The notes under the pieces were generated by a model. It saw only the letters and a list, made by a program, of their open reading frames with translations, did not search any database and was not told the DNA's origin. A program made the position numbers and the translations under genes. From assembly GCA_959347315.1 (NCBI GenBank), contig OY365806.1:23574900-23638899 (forward strand): a DNA stretch of 64,000 nt, read 5' to 3'. Numbering within the stretch: position 1 is the stretch's first letter; each line of letters starts with the position of its first letter. The DNA is from Bimastos eiseni (lineage: Eukaryota > Annelida > Clitellata > Crassiclitellata > Lumbricidae). Positions 35,256-48,200 of this stretch are shown in pieces.

Positions 35256-38200
35256 CAGTAGTTTTTGGCTCAGTGATGTGATGATGTCATCTGTATACAC
35301 AATGCAAATGCAACGTTTTTTGGTGATAACTGCACTGTCAGATCAGATTAAAATAGACATGAACAAGTGAACATTTAGAGGATGCCTTGATCAGGTATGA
35401 CAAATTCTGCAATAGTTGAGTGATGCTTAGATTTTAGGTCTTCACATACATTTCTGCCGAGGTTTGAGAATGTTGACGGTGAAACAGTCACTTGACCAGG
35501 CGGCGACTTTTAATGACTTCTGTCGTTGAGCAGATTAATCCCTTTTCTCTTCTATGCTAAACAAGTCTAGCCATGTCCAGAGTTGTCTTTTGCCTCTTTA
35601 AAGACGAAGTTTTGTGGGCGGTCAGTTTTGCGATAAACTGAATAGCAGGCCACCACTGTCTTGTCAATCAAACCTGAACTCATTGAGTGGGGCTACAGTC
35701 AAAACGGGCAGTATTCAAGTCCACTGCCGGTCAATTCCTTTCAATTGAAATGCCTGCATGCCTCGGAATGGGGCTGGTATTGTCTGTCTGTCTCTACATA
35801 TACCTATCCTGTAGGCCTAAACACACACGCCCACAGCGGCAGCACAGGTGTCGTGGGGTGAGGCCCAAATACGGGCTTGATTAGAGGCGAATTGAGGAGG
35901 TGCGCTGAATGATGTGTAGACCCGCACAGGAAGGACTAAGTACTTAGTAACCTAAATATACCTTAGCCTATAGCTGTATAGAAACAACTCAAGAAAAGTC
36001 CCTATTCCTCGTTTTACCTCAACCTTGATTCTTCATTCACCGACACCTGCACTGCTAATTCTCCTGACTTGACCTAGACATGACCTTTTACCAAAACCTT
36101 AGCCTAGTGTAGTCGGTGTGACCCCCAGGTATTATAATAAATGCTCAGGTTCGAGCATACAGGCAACCTCATCTATGCAGCCCTATTCAGAGAGCGCGGC
36201 TCTGAATAGGCACATCAACCGATTGACCAATATATATAAATCTGTGCTGTGCTATACATAATGGATGAAACTATAATAATATTATATCTGCTCCACAACG
36301 AAGACAGACCCGAAGGCATATGAGTGGCATATCAAGTACAGGTGTGTAGATGCATATAATTATATGGTCTACTATGAAGCACAATCATTGTTTCAAGTGT
36401 TATTTCCCTCATCTGTCTACTTGGCCCATTTGAGCCTATTCAGATAGACTGACCACAGCGGTCCAATTTGGTTAAGATTTGTACCCCAGGCGGATGAGAT
36501 GCTTTGGGGAGATCTGATCGGTAGCTAGCAGGCGGCAGGTATTCATTAGACCACGCCTCTCAAACCTTGGGCTTTAAAGAATGTTACCTACTCACTCCGT
36601 CCTCGGTCTTCGATTGCACATATACTGTGTGCTGACACACTAACCCAGCGTGGCGTTGTCGCCTAATGCTAAACAAATGAATCTATTCCTATGGTGATCA
36701 TAATTCCTATTGATTGCTTTTTCTATCACAACTCCGAGGACGTCTGTTTTACAATTGCGTATTAGGATTATTTTGTGATTTTACATTCTTTGATTTTTCA
36801 TATCTGCTGTTCCCCAGAGACTCCAAGCATTCATTATAAACAGCGTATTTTGAACTGATTTGACCAAATAGCCATGCAAAGACCTAGCACACATTAGCTC
36901 CCACTGCTGATATATATCTTTCCTTCCTTCTGCGTGCATCCACAAATTGCACCCTTATATAAAAACCGTCAAGTTAGCTACTAGTCAATCATCAGTTATT
37001 AGCAGTAAAGAGAATGTTCCATGCAAATGTGGGAATCAAAGTATTCAGTTGCAGTCCTCAAGTTATGATTCAAACAAACAGGAGGCATTGGTTAATATTG
37101 TTATCAACTGAAATATGATCTAACAACCCAATCAGTATGTTTACACGAAGCACAAGCTAAAGTGACAGTTATAAAAATTTGATTAACAAAACTCAGCAAA
37201 ATGCACCTCATAATTTAAAATATGGTAACAGTAACCGAGTTAGTAGCAATGCCACATCATAACAAAATGCAATATATTAGTAGGTCTAAGAACTTAGACC
37301 ACACATTAGAATTATTAGAAGTATGCTAAACCACTAATAACTGAGAACAATAAAAACAGAGTTAGAGCAAATCTAGAGGAAATCTAATACAGCATTATTT
37401 CACAGTTACTGTAATAAAAACGTCAATGCCAAAAAACAAATGGCTCAGAATATTCATGCTCTGATGCAGTCTCTTGTCATAGCATTTTATACAAGTAACA
37501 GACCTGAAAGCACTGGGCTTTTGCGTTTGTGCAAGCATTAGTTATTAACAGCATGGTACCAATTACTACACACACAACTTCTGACTACACTATGCATTTC
37601 TAATCACATGTTACAGCTAAAATAAGACAAAGTATGAGGCTATAGAGTTGTTAACCCCTAATATCCAGTGCTTTCTCATGTGGGCCACGTTAACGCATTT
37701 CAATATATTTACATTTAAGAAATAAGGCATATATATAAATATACATATATATATATATATATATGTTTCATCTACACACCACACATTGGAGAACTGAGTT
37801 TATTTCGATACATGTGCATTGTGCAGTTACATATTATGCATGGCGTTCAAGTTGGTTTGGACAGTTACAGCCAAGCAACACTTAGCTATGTGAAGCTACA
37901 TCTAAAGCAAGATCTTGGTAAAACGTCCTGGCGAATAGCAAGGTACAATAGACAATCCAAGCATATCATTAAATGCAAAATGTATATTTATAATAATATA
38001 ATAATAAAAAACAAAGCAAGTTGCTAAAAATAGTCTGTTTTGCTTAGCGAAAAGTACATTACTTAAAAATCACAGCCAATAAATCTACAATTGTTGCATG
38101 CATCCATCTTTGCTGTGAAATCGTTCCATTGTACTTTAATCTCTGGCACATGGCTCACATTTAAACAGACCTCTATTTTAACCATGCTTCATCGTCCTGT

Positions 38201-38661
38201 CTGGGGCTAACAGGATCAAGGAAACTGGCTGAGATCCAGAGCTATCCAAGATAGAGGGTGGCAGAAACAGTTCTACCAGAGACTGTTTCAACTGCAGTTT
38301 AGAAGTGCTTGGAAATATCCACATCACGAGTTGTTTCTTATATAAAGTCAAATGCTGTGTAGTGTCACATCACAAATTACTTAAACAAAACATCTTCCAC
38401 TTTGACACTTGGCAAATATTTGACAAAAATATTTAAGTGATTGGGCTGTATTAAGAGTACGTTCTTCTCTATAATCGGTCTCGGTTTTGTCGTCAGCCAC
38501 AGTCAAAATCACTCAAACTTTTATGTTAAGCTGGTTAGATTGTTCTTAATACACATACATCGGGAAACAGTTTTAGTTGGAAGGCGATAGATTTTGGGTT
38601 TGTTCTGGTAACACTGACGAAAAGGTTGTCTGCTTAACGTTTTCATAATGTCGTGATAAAT
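35256..38661. other. Noncoding stretch before the 3' end of the giant gene
   Basis: No supported gene. A block at about 36490-36565 (GGGGAGATCTGATCGG and TATTCATTAG) resembles part of the hAT MITE interior at about 34857-34900, so mobile DNA probably extends here. An (AT)n run lies at 37744-37764. The part nearest 38661 may be 3' UTR of the minus-strand giant gene; a minus-strand AATAAA is at 37799-37804. Confidence 0.5.
37744..37764. repeat. (AT)n microsatellite
   Basis: An uninterrupted run of alternating A and T about 20 bp long inside a longer AT-rich tract (37725-37770). Confidence 0.9.
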
Positions 38662-38696
38662 TTATGCAGTAGGAATGTCACGTTTGGCAAGCCAAT
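38662..38696 (-). CDS. Candidate alternative last exon (or 3'-UTR exon) of the giant gene
   Basis: On the - strand a pyrimidine-rich acceptor, TTGTTTTTCTTGCAG, precedes 38696. Joined to the phase-1 donor at 42957 it gives DWLAKRDIPTA and a stop at 38662-38664. Alternatively it is a 3'-UTR exon: the usual terminal exon has a strong GTGAGT donor (39218-39223) only 11 nt past its stop, which would join here without changing protein. Both options are inference. Confidence 0.4.
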
Positions 38697-39234
38697 CTGC
38701 AAGAAAAACAAGTTATGTTACATGCATCTCCATATAAATTTATTATCCTTTTACTATCACATATTAAATTATTTGGTACAATAGCCGTACAGCAGTTCTG
38801 TACAAATGATAACTTTCTGTGGAACAGTGCAATTAAAACTGCTTGCTAGGTAAAGTGATAAAAATGTAAAGCAGTCCCAAACCTACAACACAAAGTACTG
38901 AAGCAGCTCAAATGCTAACTGGACAACAGCAAGTAGCCACTAGTAAACAACACTTGTGCTACAAAGATCACTGTTCATACAAGTTCTACAATATTGCACC
39001 CAGAAATGGAAACCATACACAGAAGATCCATTTATAGTCATGAGGATTTTAGCATTGAAATAGACGAAGATGATGTGGGCTAACAAAATAAAGGTAAAAA
39101 GAAGAAACTAAATTAGAGTCTGTCATTATCATTGTGAAATTATCCACACACTGGTGAGCAGTTGAATGATAAATGCACAAGTTTTCAACTCCACATTAAA
39201 GATTTATCATTTGTAGAACTCACACAGAAGCAGA

Positions 39235-39287
39235 TCATTGTTTGTCAACAATCTCCCACTCCTCTGTCTCCTTTTGACTGCTTGCTG
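39235..39287 (-). CDS. Terminal coding exon of the giant gene, with tandem NAGNAG acceptor
   Basis: The acceptor reads TTTTTACAG-CAG-CAAGC on the - strand. Splicing at the first AG (exon from 39287) or the second (exon from 39284) keeps the frame, and differs by one alanine. The exon encodes (A)ASSQKETEEWEIVDKQ and TGA at 39235-39237. Its phase fits the 42957 donor exactly, which is the main support that the TAG just past that donor (42949-42951) is intronic. A minus-strand AATAAA lies at 38739-38744, about 490 bp on. Confidence 0.7.
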
Positions 39288-42200
39288 CTGTAAAAATACA
39301 CAAGAAAAGGCTGTCATACATACAAACTAGGGTATTTATATATTATAAATGTATTTGGTCTGGGGTGCTTGATAGTGCAGTGGTTAGCATGCTGGGCAGT
39401 CAATTGCGATAGTGCAGTGGTAAGCGTGCTGGGCAGTCAACTGACAGGCGTGGGTTACAATCCCTGCCAGGGCAGAAAGACCAGCACCTTCTAGGCAACT
39501 CAGTTTTGATAGTAACTGTTGGTAGGCAGGTAAGGTGGCAAGGAAGAGATCTGGTCACACCCGTGCTATGCCGAGGCTAAGAAATTGAAGTTGCTAACAT
39601 TTTAAACCCATGTGTCTCAGAGCCAGCTAGCTAGCCTAAGGAAATGCTCTTCGGTATTTGGTTTAGTTAGTTATACAACAAATGTCAAATAACACTTCAA
39701 GAAGGTGATAGGTGTGGTAGGTAAAAATGACAACATCAATTTCATGCTCAACAGTTTTATTGTTACAATTGCTTGGCCAATGTAGCCAACATAAATAATG
39801 TCCGTTCAAGTTAAGATCAGAAGTTTTACTTTTACCGGGTTATACTCAATCTTTTTCCCTGAAATTAATCTGTTATATTAATCTTCAGTAAGGAAGAAAA
39901 TACAAATTCTAAAAAAATGGAAATTTGTCTTGATTTCCAGCTGAACTGAACTGACAAACCAAAGAATCGGCCTTACAACATAACAGTAGACAAAGTCTTT
40001 AAATTTGTCTCTACCTTAATACAAACATCATTATTTGATGATGATGTTTGAGGATGATGATAATGATGTTAATACACATCATCATCCTTACCATCAGAGA
40101 ATTTTCAAACACTCTCTGTTCAGCAGAGAAGGGTGGTAATAATTTTATGATGATCAGTCTACCGCGATGCAATGAGGTTGGTTAATCTACTATTCTTTCA
40201 AGTTTGCTATAGTTTATGTGCAAGATTTCCTATGAGAACTAGAAAGTCTGGAAATCTGTGCAGATCCAAGTAAGTGATAGCTTTTAGGCATGTAACCGTT
40301 GGGTGAAGAATGCAGAAATATTGTTACTCTACAAAAAGCAATGTAAATGTTTGACTAATCTAAAGCTATGTAATTAAAAACTATAGTAAGAATGGAAAGC
40401 CAAAGTAAAGTATGTTGCTTGAGTGTTGGTCAGAAACAAGTCACTTCATACCTGTCAGAATTTATGATCAATTTGCCTGGTTCCAAATGACCATAGCACG
40501 CAAGCACTTGCGCCAAATTTCATTTTTTAGCCGTTAGTGAGATTAATTTCTTTGACAGACACTTGGCTGTATTTTCTCTCTTCTTTACATGTCCCATAGC
40601 ATCTTTACATGTCCCATAGCATCGTACTTTGAGTAAATGATATTATTACAAGCTTCAGGTCACGCGAATTAGCGATGTCAATACTTTTAAGAACAGTTTC
40701 CGATTTTATTGCTACGACTTTCATATGCAGCACTGTTAATAATGCTTATCATACTTTTTTCCACTAATGTTAGTAGCATTGACCTGATACTACGAGGTTT
40801 ATCTAAAAATGTTTTTCCTATGCAGCTGTTCAACGTCCTAGTTCAGATAATCCCTTGTTTCTTCCATCAACTATGGTGCACAAACGTCACCAATTCACCA
40901 TCACACTTGCAGTTGGACACAGATTGGAGGCTTTATAATATGAAATATGATGGAATATTAAAACAGCTTTAATAAATTGCAAACCTCAACCAGTACCAAC
41001 AGTCAAAGAAAAAATCGACACAACAGATGAAATCCAGCATTAGTTCAGTTGGTTAAAGAAACAGAATCAAACAATTTTTTAAACTAACAGATATAAGGTA
41101 TTTAAAAAAATGCAGAACATAGAATTTGGTTGATATGTTAAACAGATGGAAAGAAATATAAAACACCATTGAAATCAGAAACTATTAAGTCTGCCATATT
41201 TTATGCTTGAATATATCAGGGTATTATATTATCATGGCATGTTACTGCATTAAAACAGAGCTGAAAGTGTAAGTTATGTTATTTAAAAAATTAACAGATT
41301 AATTGCTTATTAATTAATTATTTTGTATATAAAAGTTACCGGTATTTATGAAATTAAAGGACCATGGTTTTAAACATGCTGTTAAAAGTACTACATTCTT
41401 TTGGCATAACCATAGTTACTTTATTAGTTACTTTATTGTTTCATCATTGTAAAAAAGTAAGAAAAAATATCTCTGCAAACATAATGCAACAGCATATACT
41501 TAGTTACAACGGTTACATATTATTTCTACACTGTAAAAATTTCATTTGTTTAATTATAATTACCATCTAGTGTTAGCACAGAGTTGTGAGGAAAACAATA
41601 AATAATGGAAAACCCCTAAGGGACCAACGTCCCGCTAGCACGGCCACCCAATAACGGTGACGAAATTAAATTGTGGTGGGTGACAAATTGAGGATATATT
41701 AAACAGTAGTAGGTGGAAAAGTGTATAGATTTAACTAGTTAATTAGTCGGAAGTAAATAGACTGCTAATAGATAATGCAAGCGAACAGACACATCATGTA
41801 GCATGGGTCAAAAGGTGTTTATGGAGTCGATATTTAAACATTTCATAGTGGTTCATATTCGATACCACAAGTAGTAGGCAATTCCAGGCCATGGGACAGT
41901 GGCATTGAGATTTTGTGTTTGTATGAGGAAAGAAAGGCCGATAACCATTAACATTTCAAAGTCAATATGGATCAGCTAATTGCAGTGGTTTAAAGTAGTT
42001 CAGATAAGCAGTAGGTAGTAATTAATTCATAAATCTATATAGACACTCGGTAGCTTGGTATACAAAGTGTTACTTGTGATATTTGCGATATGGGAAAACA
42101 AGAGGTATCTAATGTAACAATTTAAAATGCTCTATTTTGATGTACAACTAATCTATTCAACCGTGAGTGATTGTTTGACATCAAAATTACATTGCAGTAG

Positions 42201-45200
42201 GTTAAATAGGGAGGCATTCAAGCATATTGTTTTAGGCAGGCGATGTGTGATATTATCCAAATATATTTTAGCTATTTTTGAGGAGATTTTTGCATGCTCC
42301 AAGTAAGGAATTGGTCAACATATACCACAGGAATTTAGTAGATTTTACTGCAGATAATGGTGCATTAGCTAATTTCAACTCCACCTCAACAGAGGGGATT
42401 TTTTAAGATGTAAGGTAAAACAAATGTAATTAGTTTTCGTTGTGTTGATAGTAAGTCCATAAGCATAACAATGTTCAGTTCTGTATTGTTAACTATTGGA
42501 AAAGCCGTTTTAAAATATTTGATTCATAGATGAATAAGTTGTTAAATTTTGATATTTTTATGTTTAGGTACAATTGTTACATAAACATGGCTACAATGTT
42601 CAGTTTTGTATTTTGCTGAAATCTTATGACTACAGATAGTTACAAATAATTAATGTACTTTCAAACTAATTTTCATTTTAATAAGTTCAAGCATTTTATT
42701 ACCAGCAAAATTTAAAAAGAAGAAGCTAGCTTTTAGCAAAAACTGCAAAAGATAAACTATTAAAATCTAGCAAATCAAACATACACTAACTATATGCATG
42801 CACAGCCAAATGCTTAGCAAAAGTTATCAAATAACTTAATCAATACATAAGGATGATAACAAAAGGTCTGGCACAGTTGGTTTCCATCGTTAAAATCCAT
42901 TATCATGCAATGTTAGATGAATGGTTGTGTTCAAGTTTATCCATGCAGCTAATTACCTTGACCGATAATGTCTTCCTTTTCCAGAACTTTCACTTTGTTG
43001 TTCATGTCGCTGCTCCTTTCAAGCACCATTGTGGCAGGCAATCCTTTACATGACTTTTCAACCTGTGATGTCATAGGACTGGCTTCCAATTCGACTTTTA
43101 TTCTAGAACTGGTGCTGACTGCTTTTTCAGGAATTACTTCAGATGACTCTCTGTGCATCAATGTCATTGTATCTAGGACTAACATGTTTCTGTCACACCT
43201 TGTGTTATCACTAACCTCAGTCAATACATCACCAACGCTCTCAGAGCATGCATCATTAGACTTTGAATCAACGAGTGTCTTGTGTGAATTATACGGACCG
43301 TCATTTCCCACATGCGAGTCTAAGAAATCTTCATGATGCCAAAGCACAGTTTCTGAAGGACTCACTGGCTTCCACTCACCCTGATGACCCTTACTCTGCA
43401 TCACTATGCGTTTGACAACTTTACGCCGCTGACGAGTGCAGACAATTTTCCGCTCAACAACTCTTTCATCGGGTAACGTCTCGTACTCTAACCGTACATC
43501 AGTCTCAACTTCAGGCTCTTCTTCAGCAGTATCTGTATAGAGACCAAGAAGAGCATGACATCGAGGATCACCAGGTGATGGCACGTCTTGTGGCGACGGA
43601 AGTGATTGACTTGGTGATACGACTTCTCTAATGCAGCTCAGAGTTGACTGGATGTCGACGACATCTGATAGTTCAGTTTCCGGCATTTCCTCTGTTAAGA
43701 TGTACTCGACCACCTGACCATTCGGTTGCACTTTGATAACCTTCTTGGTGACGAATTTTTTTAAACGTGTTTTTAGAAGCTTCCTTTTAACAACAGAACC
43801 ATCAGGCTTCACTTCTTCCATTTCCTGACAGTCAAGAGGGAAAAATGGCAACAGGCATGACGAAGTTTTGGTTTGTTCTACTTCAACATTATGGCCCCTG
43901 CTGTTTTCATCATCAAGACAACCTGCAATAACAGCATCTGGTACAACATAATGTGATGTGAGACTTTCATATGATCCAGGCTTTCTCTCTTTTACATGAG
44001 ATTCATGAAGTGTAAGAATTCTGTCCAAGACATCATCTGGAGAAGTTATACTTTCACGTTTGCCTTGTTTTCCACTGGATTCATTAAGTTCAACACTTTG
44101 ATACACGACATCATCTGGAGAGGTTACTGTCCCATTAGAGAGTTTTTGTGCTTTTACACTGGATTCAGTCAGAACAACACTTCGATCAAGATCATCATAT
44201 AGTGAAGTTACTGTCACATCAGAAAGTTTTTCTTCTATTGCACTGGATTCAATCAGATGTAAACTTTTATTGGGAACTTCATCTGGAGAAGTTACAATCT
44301 CAACAGAAAGTTTTCTCTCTTCTGCACTGAATTCAGTCTGGTGAAAACTTTGATCTGGAACATAATCAGAAAGTTTTTCTTTATTGGACCTGGATTTAGT
44401 TAGATCAATAGTTTGATCAGGAACATCTTTTGGAGAAGTTACAATCTCAACAGAAAGTTTTCTCTCTTCTGCACTGAATTCAGTCTGGTCAACACTTTGA
44501 TCTTGAACATAATCAGAAAGTTTTTCTGCTTTGGAACTGGATTCAGTCAGATATAAACTTTTATGGGTAACTTCATCTCGAGAAGTTACTGTCTCATCAG
44601 AAAGTATTTCCTCTTTGGAACTGGATTCAGTCAGATCAAAAGGCTGATCAAGAACATCTTCTGAAGAAGTTACAGTCTCATTAGAAAGTTTTATCTCTTT
44701 AGCACTGGGTTCAGTCTGGTCAACACTTTGATCCAAAACATAATCAGAAAGTTTTTCTTCTTTGGAACTGGATTCAGTTAGATCAAAAATCTGATCAAGA
44801 ACATCTTCTAGAGAAGTTACAGTCTCATTAGAAAGTTCTATCTCTTTAGCATTGGGTTCAGTCTGGTCAACACTTTGATCCAAAACATAATCAGAAAGTT
44901 TTTCTTCTTTGGAATTGGATTCAGTCAGACCAAAACTTTGATCAGGAACATCATTTGGAGAAGTTACCGCCTCATCAGAAAGTATTTCCTCTTTTGAACT
45001 GGATTTAGTGAGTTCAGGACTTTGATCCAGAACATCATCTGGAGATGTTACTGTTTCTTGAGAAAGTTTTTCCTCTTTCACATTGAATTCAGTCAGATCA
45101 AAACTTCGATCAGGAATGTTATTTGGAGAAGTTAATGTCTTATCATAATCAGGCATTCCTTGTTTTTTGCTATATTCAGTCCATTCAGCACTTTGATCAA

Positions 45201-48200
45201 GAACATCATCTGGAGACGTTATTGTCTTGTCCGAAAATATTTCCTCTTGCAGATTGGATTCAGTCAGGTAAAAACCCTGATCAGGAACATCATATGGAGA
45301 AGTCACAGTCTTGTCAGAAAGTTTTTCTTCGGTAGTACTGGATTCAGTGAGTAGAACACTTTGATCCAGAACATCATCTAGAGAACTTACTGTATTATCA
45401 GAAAGTCTTTCATATTTCACATTGAATTCAGTCAGATCAATACTCTGATCATGAACATCATCTGGAGAAGTAACAGACTCATCAGAAAGTTTTTCCTCTT
45501 GTGTACTGGATTCAGCGAGTTCAATACTTTGATCTGGAATATAATCTGGCGAAGTTACTGTTTCGTCAGTAAGTTTTTTCTCTCTCACGTAGAATTCAGT
45601 CAGATCAAAGCTTTGACCAGGAAAGTCATCTGGAGAAGTTATAATCTCATTAGAAAGTTTTTCCGCTTGTGCACTGGATTCATCGAGTTCAAAACTTTGA
45701 TCAGGAACTTCATCTAGAGTTGAAACTGACTTGTCAGAAAGTTTTTCCTCTTTCACACTGAATTGAGTAAGACTAACACCAGAAACATCATCTGGAAAGG
45801 TTATTCTCTCATTAGAATGAAATGTTTCCTCTTTTTTCCCCTCACCGAATTCAGTCTGGTCAACACTTTGTTCAGAGGCATCTTCTGTAGAAGTCACTCT
45901 CTTGACAGAATGATGTTTTTCCTGTTTCCCACTGAATTCGACTAGTTCAATACTCTGTTCAGGAACACTATCTGAAGAAGTTATTCTCTCAATAGAACTG
46001 TGTTTTCCTTTTTCCACAATGGATTCAGTCAGTTCAACTCTTTTATCAGACACATTTTCCGGAGAAGTTACAATCTCATCAAGCAGTGATACTTTTTGCA
46101 ACTGTAAAACCTGTTTTTCAATTAAAGCATTTGGTTCAAGACCGATGGTTTCACTTGTCAAAAGATGTTGGCTTGTGTGACACAACTGTTGCTTTGACTT
46201 TGCATCCAGTGATGCCACCAATTCATCTTTCGCCTCAGTTATTGTACAATAACTTCCAGATTCTCTAACAGGAAGCTCTTCCTTAGCTTCTTGTTCTGTT
46301 GCAGACAGTGGGAGAGAAGTATAATAAGAAGTGCTTGTTGATTCATCGTGAATTTCCTTAACTATTTCGTGGTCATGACCAGCATCTAGACAAGCAGGAA
46401 GATGAAGAGAATGGTTGACTGTGATTCCATAAAAATTTACAATTTAAGAACATCATAATCCAGAGAAATGGTAACTGTAGAAATGTGCTGGGCTGTCTGT
46501 TTCTCAAGCACACAAACGTCCAAACATGTCGTATACTTAGCAATTTATTATTTACTATTTAGCCTGTGAAAATATTTCACATACTGAGCTGCTCAGATAC
46601 TGCCATAGCACCAACACTTGCTCCTGTTGAAACTTCTAAGCATGCCTTGCTGGTATAATTAATAAAATCATATTGTAAACTCACATAGCCTATCCATACG
46701 AAAAAAAAGCTTACAATCTGGACCAATATCCTTACTAAAAGCACTGCATCTGTTACTGCAGAAGTCAAGCAGGTTGTGTAAATCTGACCAATTAAATCTC
46801 ATTGAAAGCCGTGACTTGACAACTTGTTATCATGCTAGTGTCAAGTTGACTATCAAATGGAGTTTGGTAGTCATGTTATGCTGCCACTACAATCTCAATG
46901 CACACAATGAAAAGAATGCTGGAAATGTTAATTAGCATGTTGAGTAGCAGACAGTCATGCTGAAAGCAACCTTCACCACAGGAAAACAGCTAAAAGCCAA
47001 CAAGTTACAACTTCACAGTCTAGAAGCAGCTATAAGCAATATTCTACATAAGTCTCACAACCACCACGTCTTAAATTTCTACAGATATTTCAATTTGTAA
47101 CACGGTGACAACAGGTTAGATGCTACAAGAATTGGTGACTGATTTGGAATTTTCAAAATGAGATCAAATTCAGACACTTAGTTCACAATTTCTTAAAGAG
47201 CAACTCGATCAACAATAGGTAGAGAAAACTGGAGGCTGTACTTGAATAGTGGCATTATGCCAAGATGTTAATAAGTTGTGCATAGACCATAGTTATTAGG
47301 AGTTTGTCATTGAAGCAAAGTAAAAGTATCATGCAATAATTCATAAATAATTACTTAGAAGTAATTGCACTCTAAATGAAACAAGGCACTGGTGCAAATG
47401 GTTTTACTACACCAATCAGCAACAGTGGGTTCTCACATAAATAATGTCACACACATGACTATTAATAACCTGAAAACAAATGACTGGATTTCCATCATAA
47501 AAACAAAGCATTAATGTACTACTGAAAATATGCTTTGCATTTCAACAGTTCAATAAATTTTGACAAGTTTGTGGCTGCAAAAAATTTCTCACAAAAACAT
47601 ACCTGAAGATGGAGTTCTGTCACTAGGTACTGAAGTTCCAGAGCCACTTAGTCTCTCTCTCAAGGCTTGCATTTCTGCAATCAACAACTCACCTTCATTT
47701 TTGATTTGCTTACTAGTTAAATTTAAAGGTACAGATAAGAGAGTTTCAAACTGAATGATAATTTTCCTAGGTTTTATTGGCCATACAGTTATTTCCCCAT
47801 TCAGTAATGACGTCATCATGACGTAAATTTCTTCAAAATTCAAGCATTAACAGCTGGTTAAAGCATATCTGCAGAATTTCCAACTGTTATTAAATGTTGT
47901 CGATAAACCGCCATAAATTCAGTTCAAATGTATTATTGTATTTGAATGATATTGGCCTACACGGTGTGTTTAAAGTGGCTGCCTTCAGCCTCAACACAAA
48001 TTTCAAGACGTGTGCGCCATTGGTCAATGGCAGCATCAATGACCAGCTGATGACCAGCTGATCAAATTCTTCCCAGGCATTAACGTTGATATTAAAAGAC
48101 GTACCTTTTTAACTAGGACATTCGTGAATTAAATATTTATGGATGAATATGTAAAGATTAAAGCGACTTTGGAATTTAAAAAATTGACAAATATTATTTA

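Noticed and set aside
39373..39480. tRNA gene
   Set aside because: The tRNA-like boxes are present, but the head is duplicated and no acceptor stem closes. The sequence continues into a body shared with 31140-31480, so it is a SINE.
42949..42951. TAG as the true stop of the giant protein
   Set aside because: A GTAATT donor lies just before it, and a phase-matched short exon ending EEWEIVDKQ is available. Not fully excluded: intron retention would end the protein here with GQGN.
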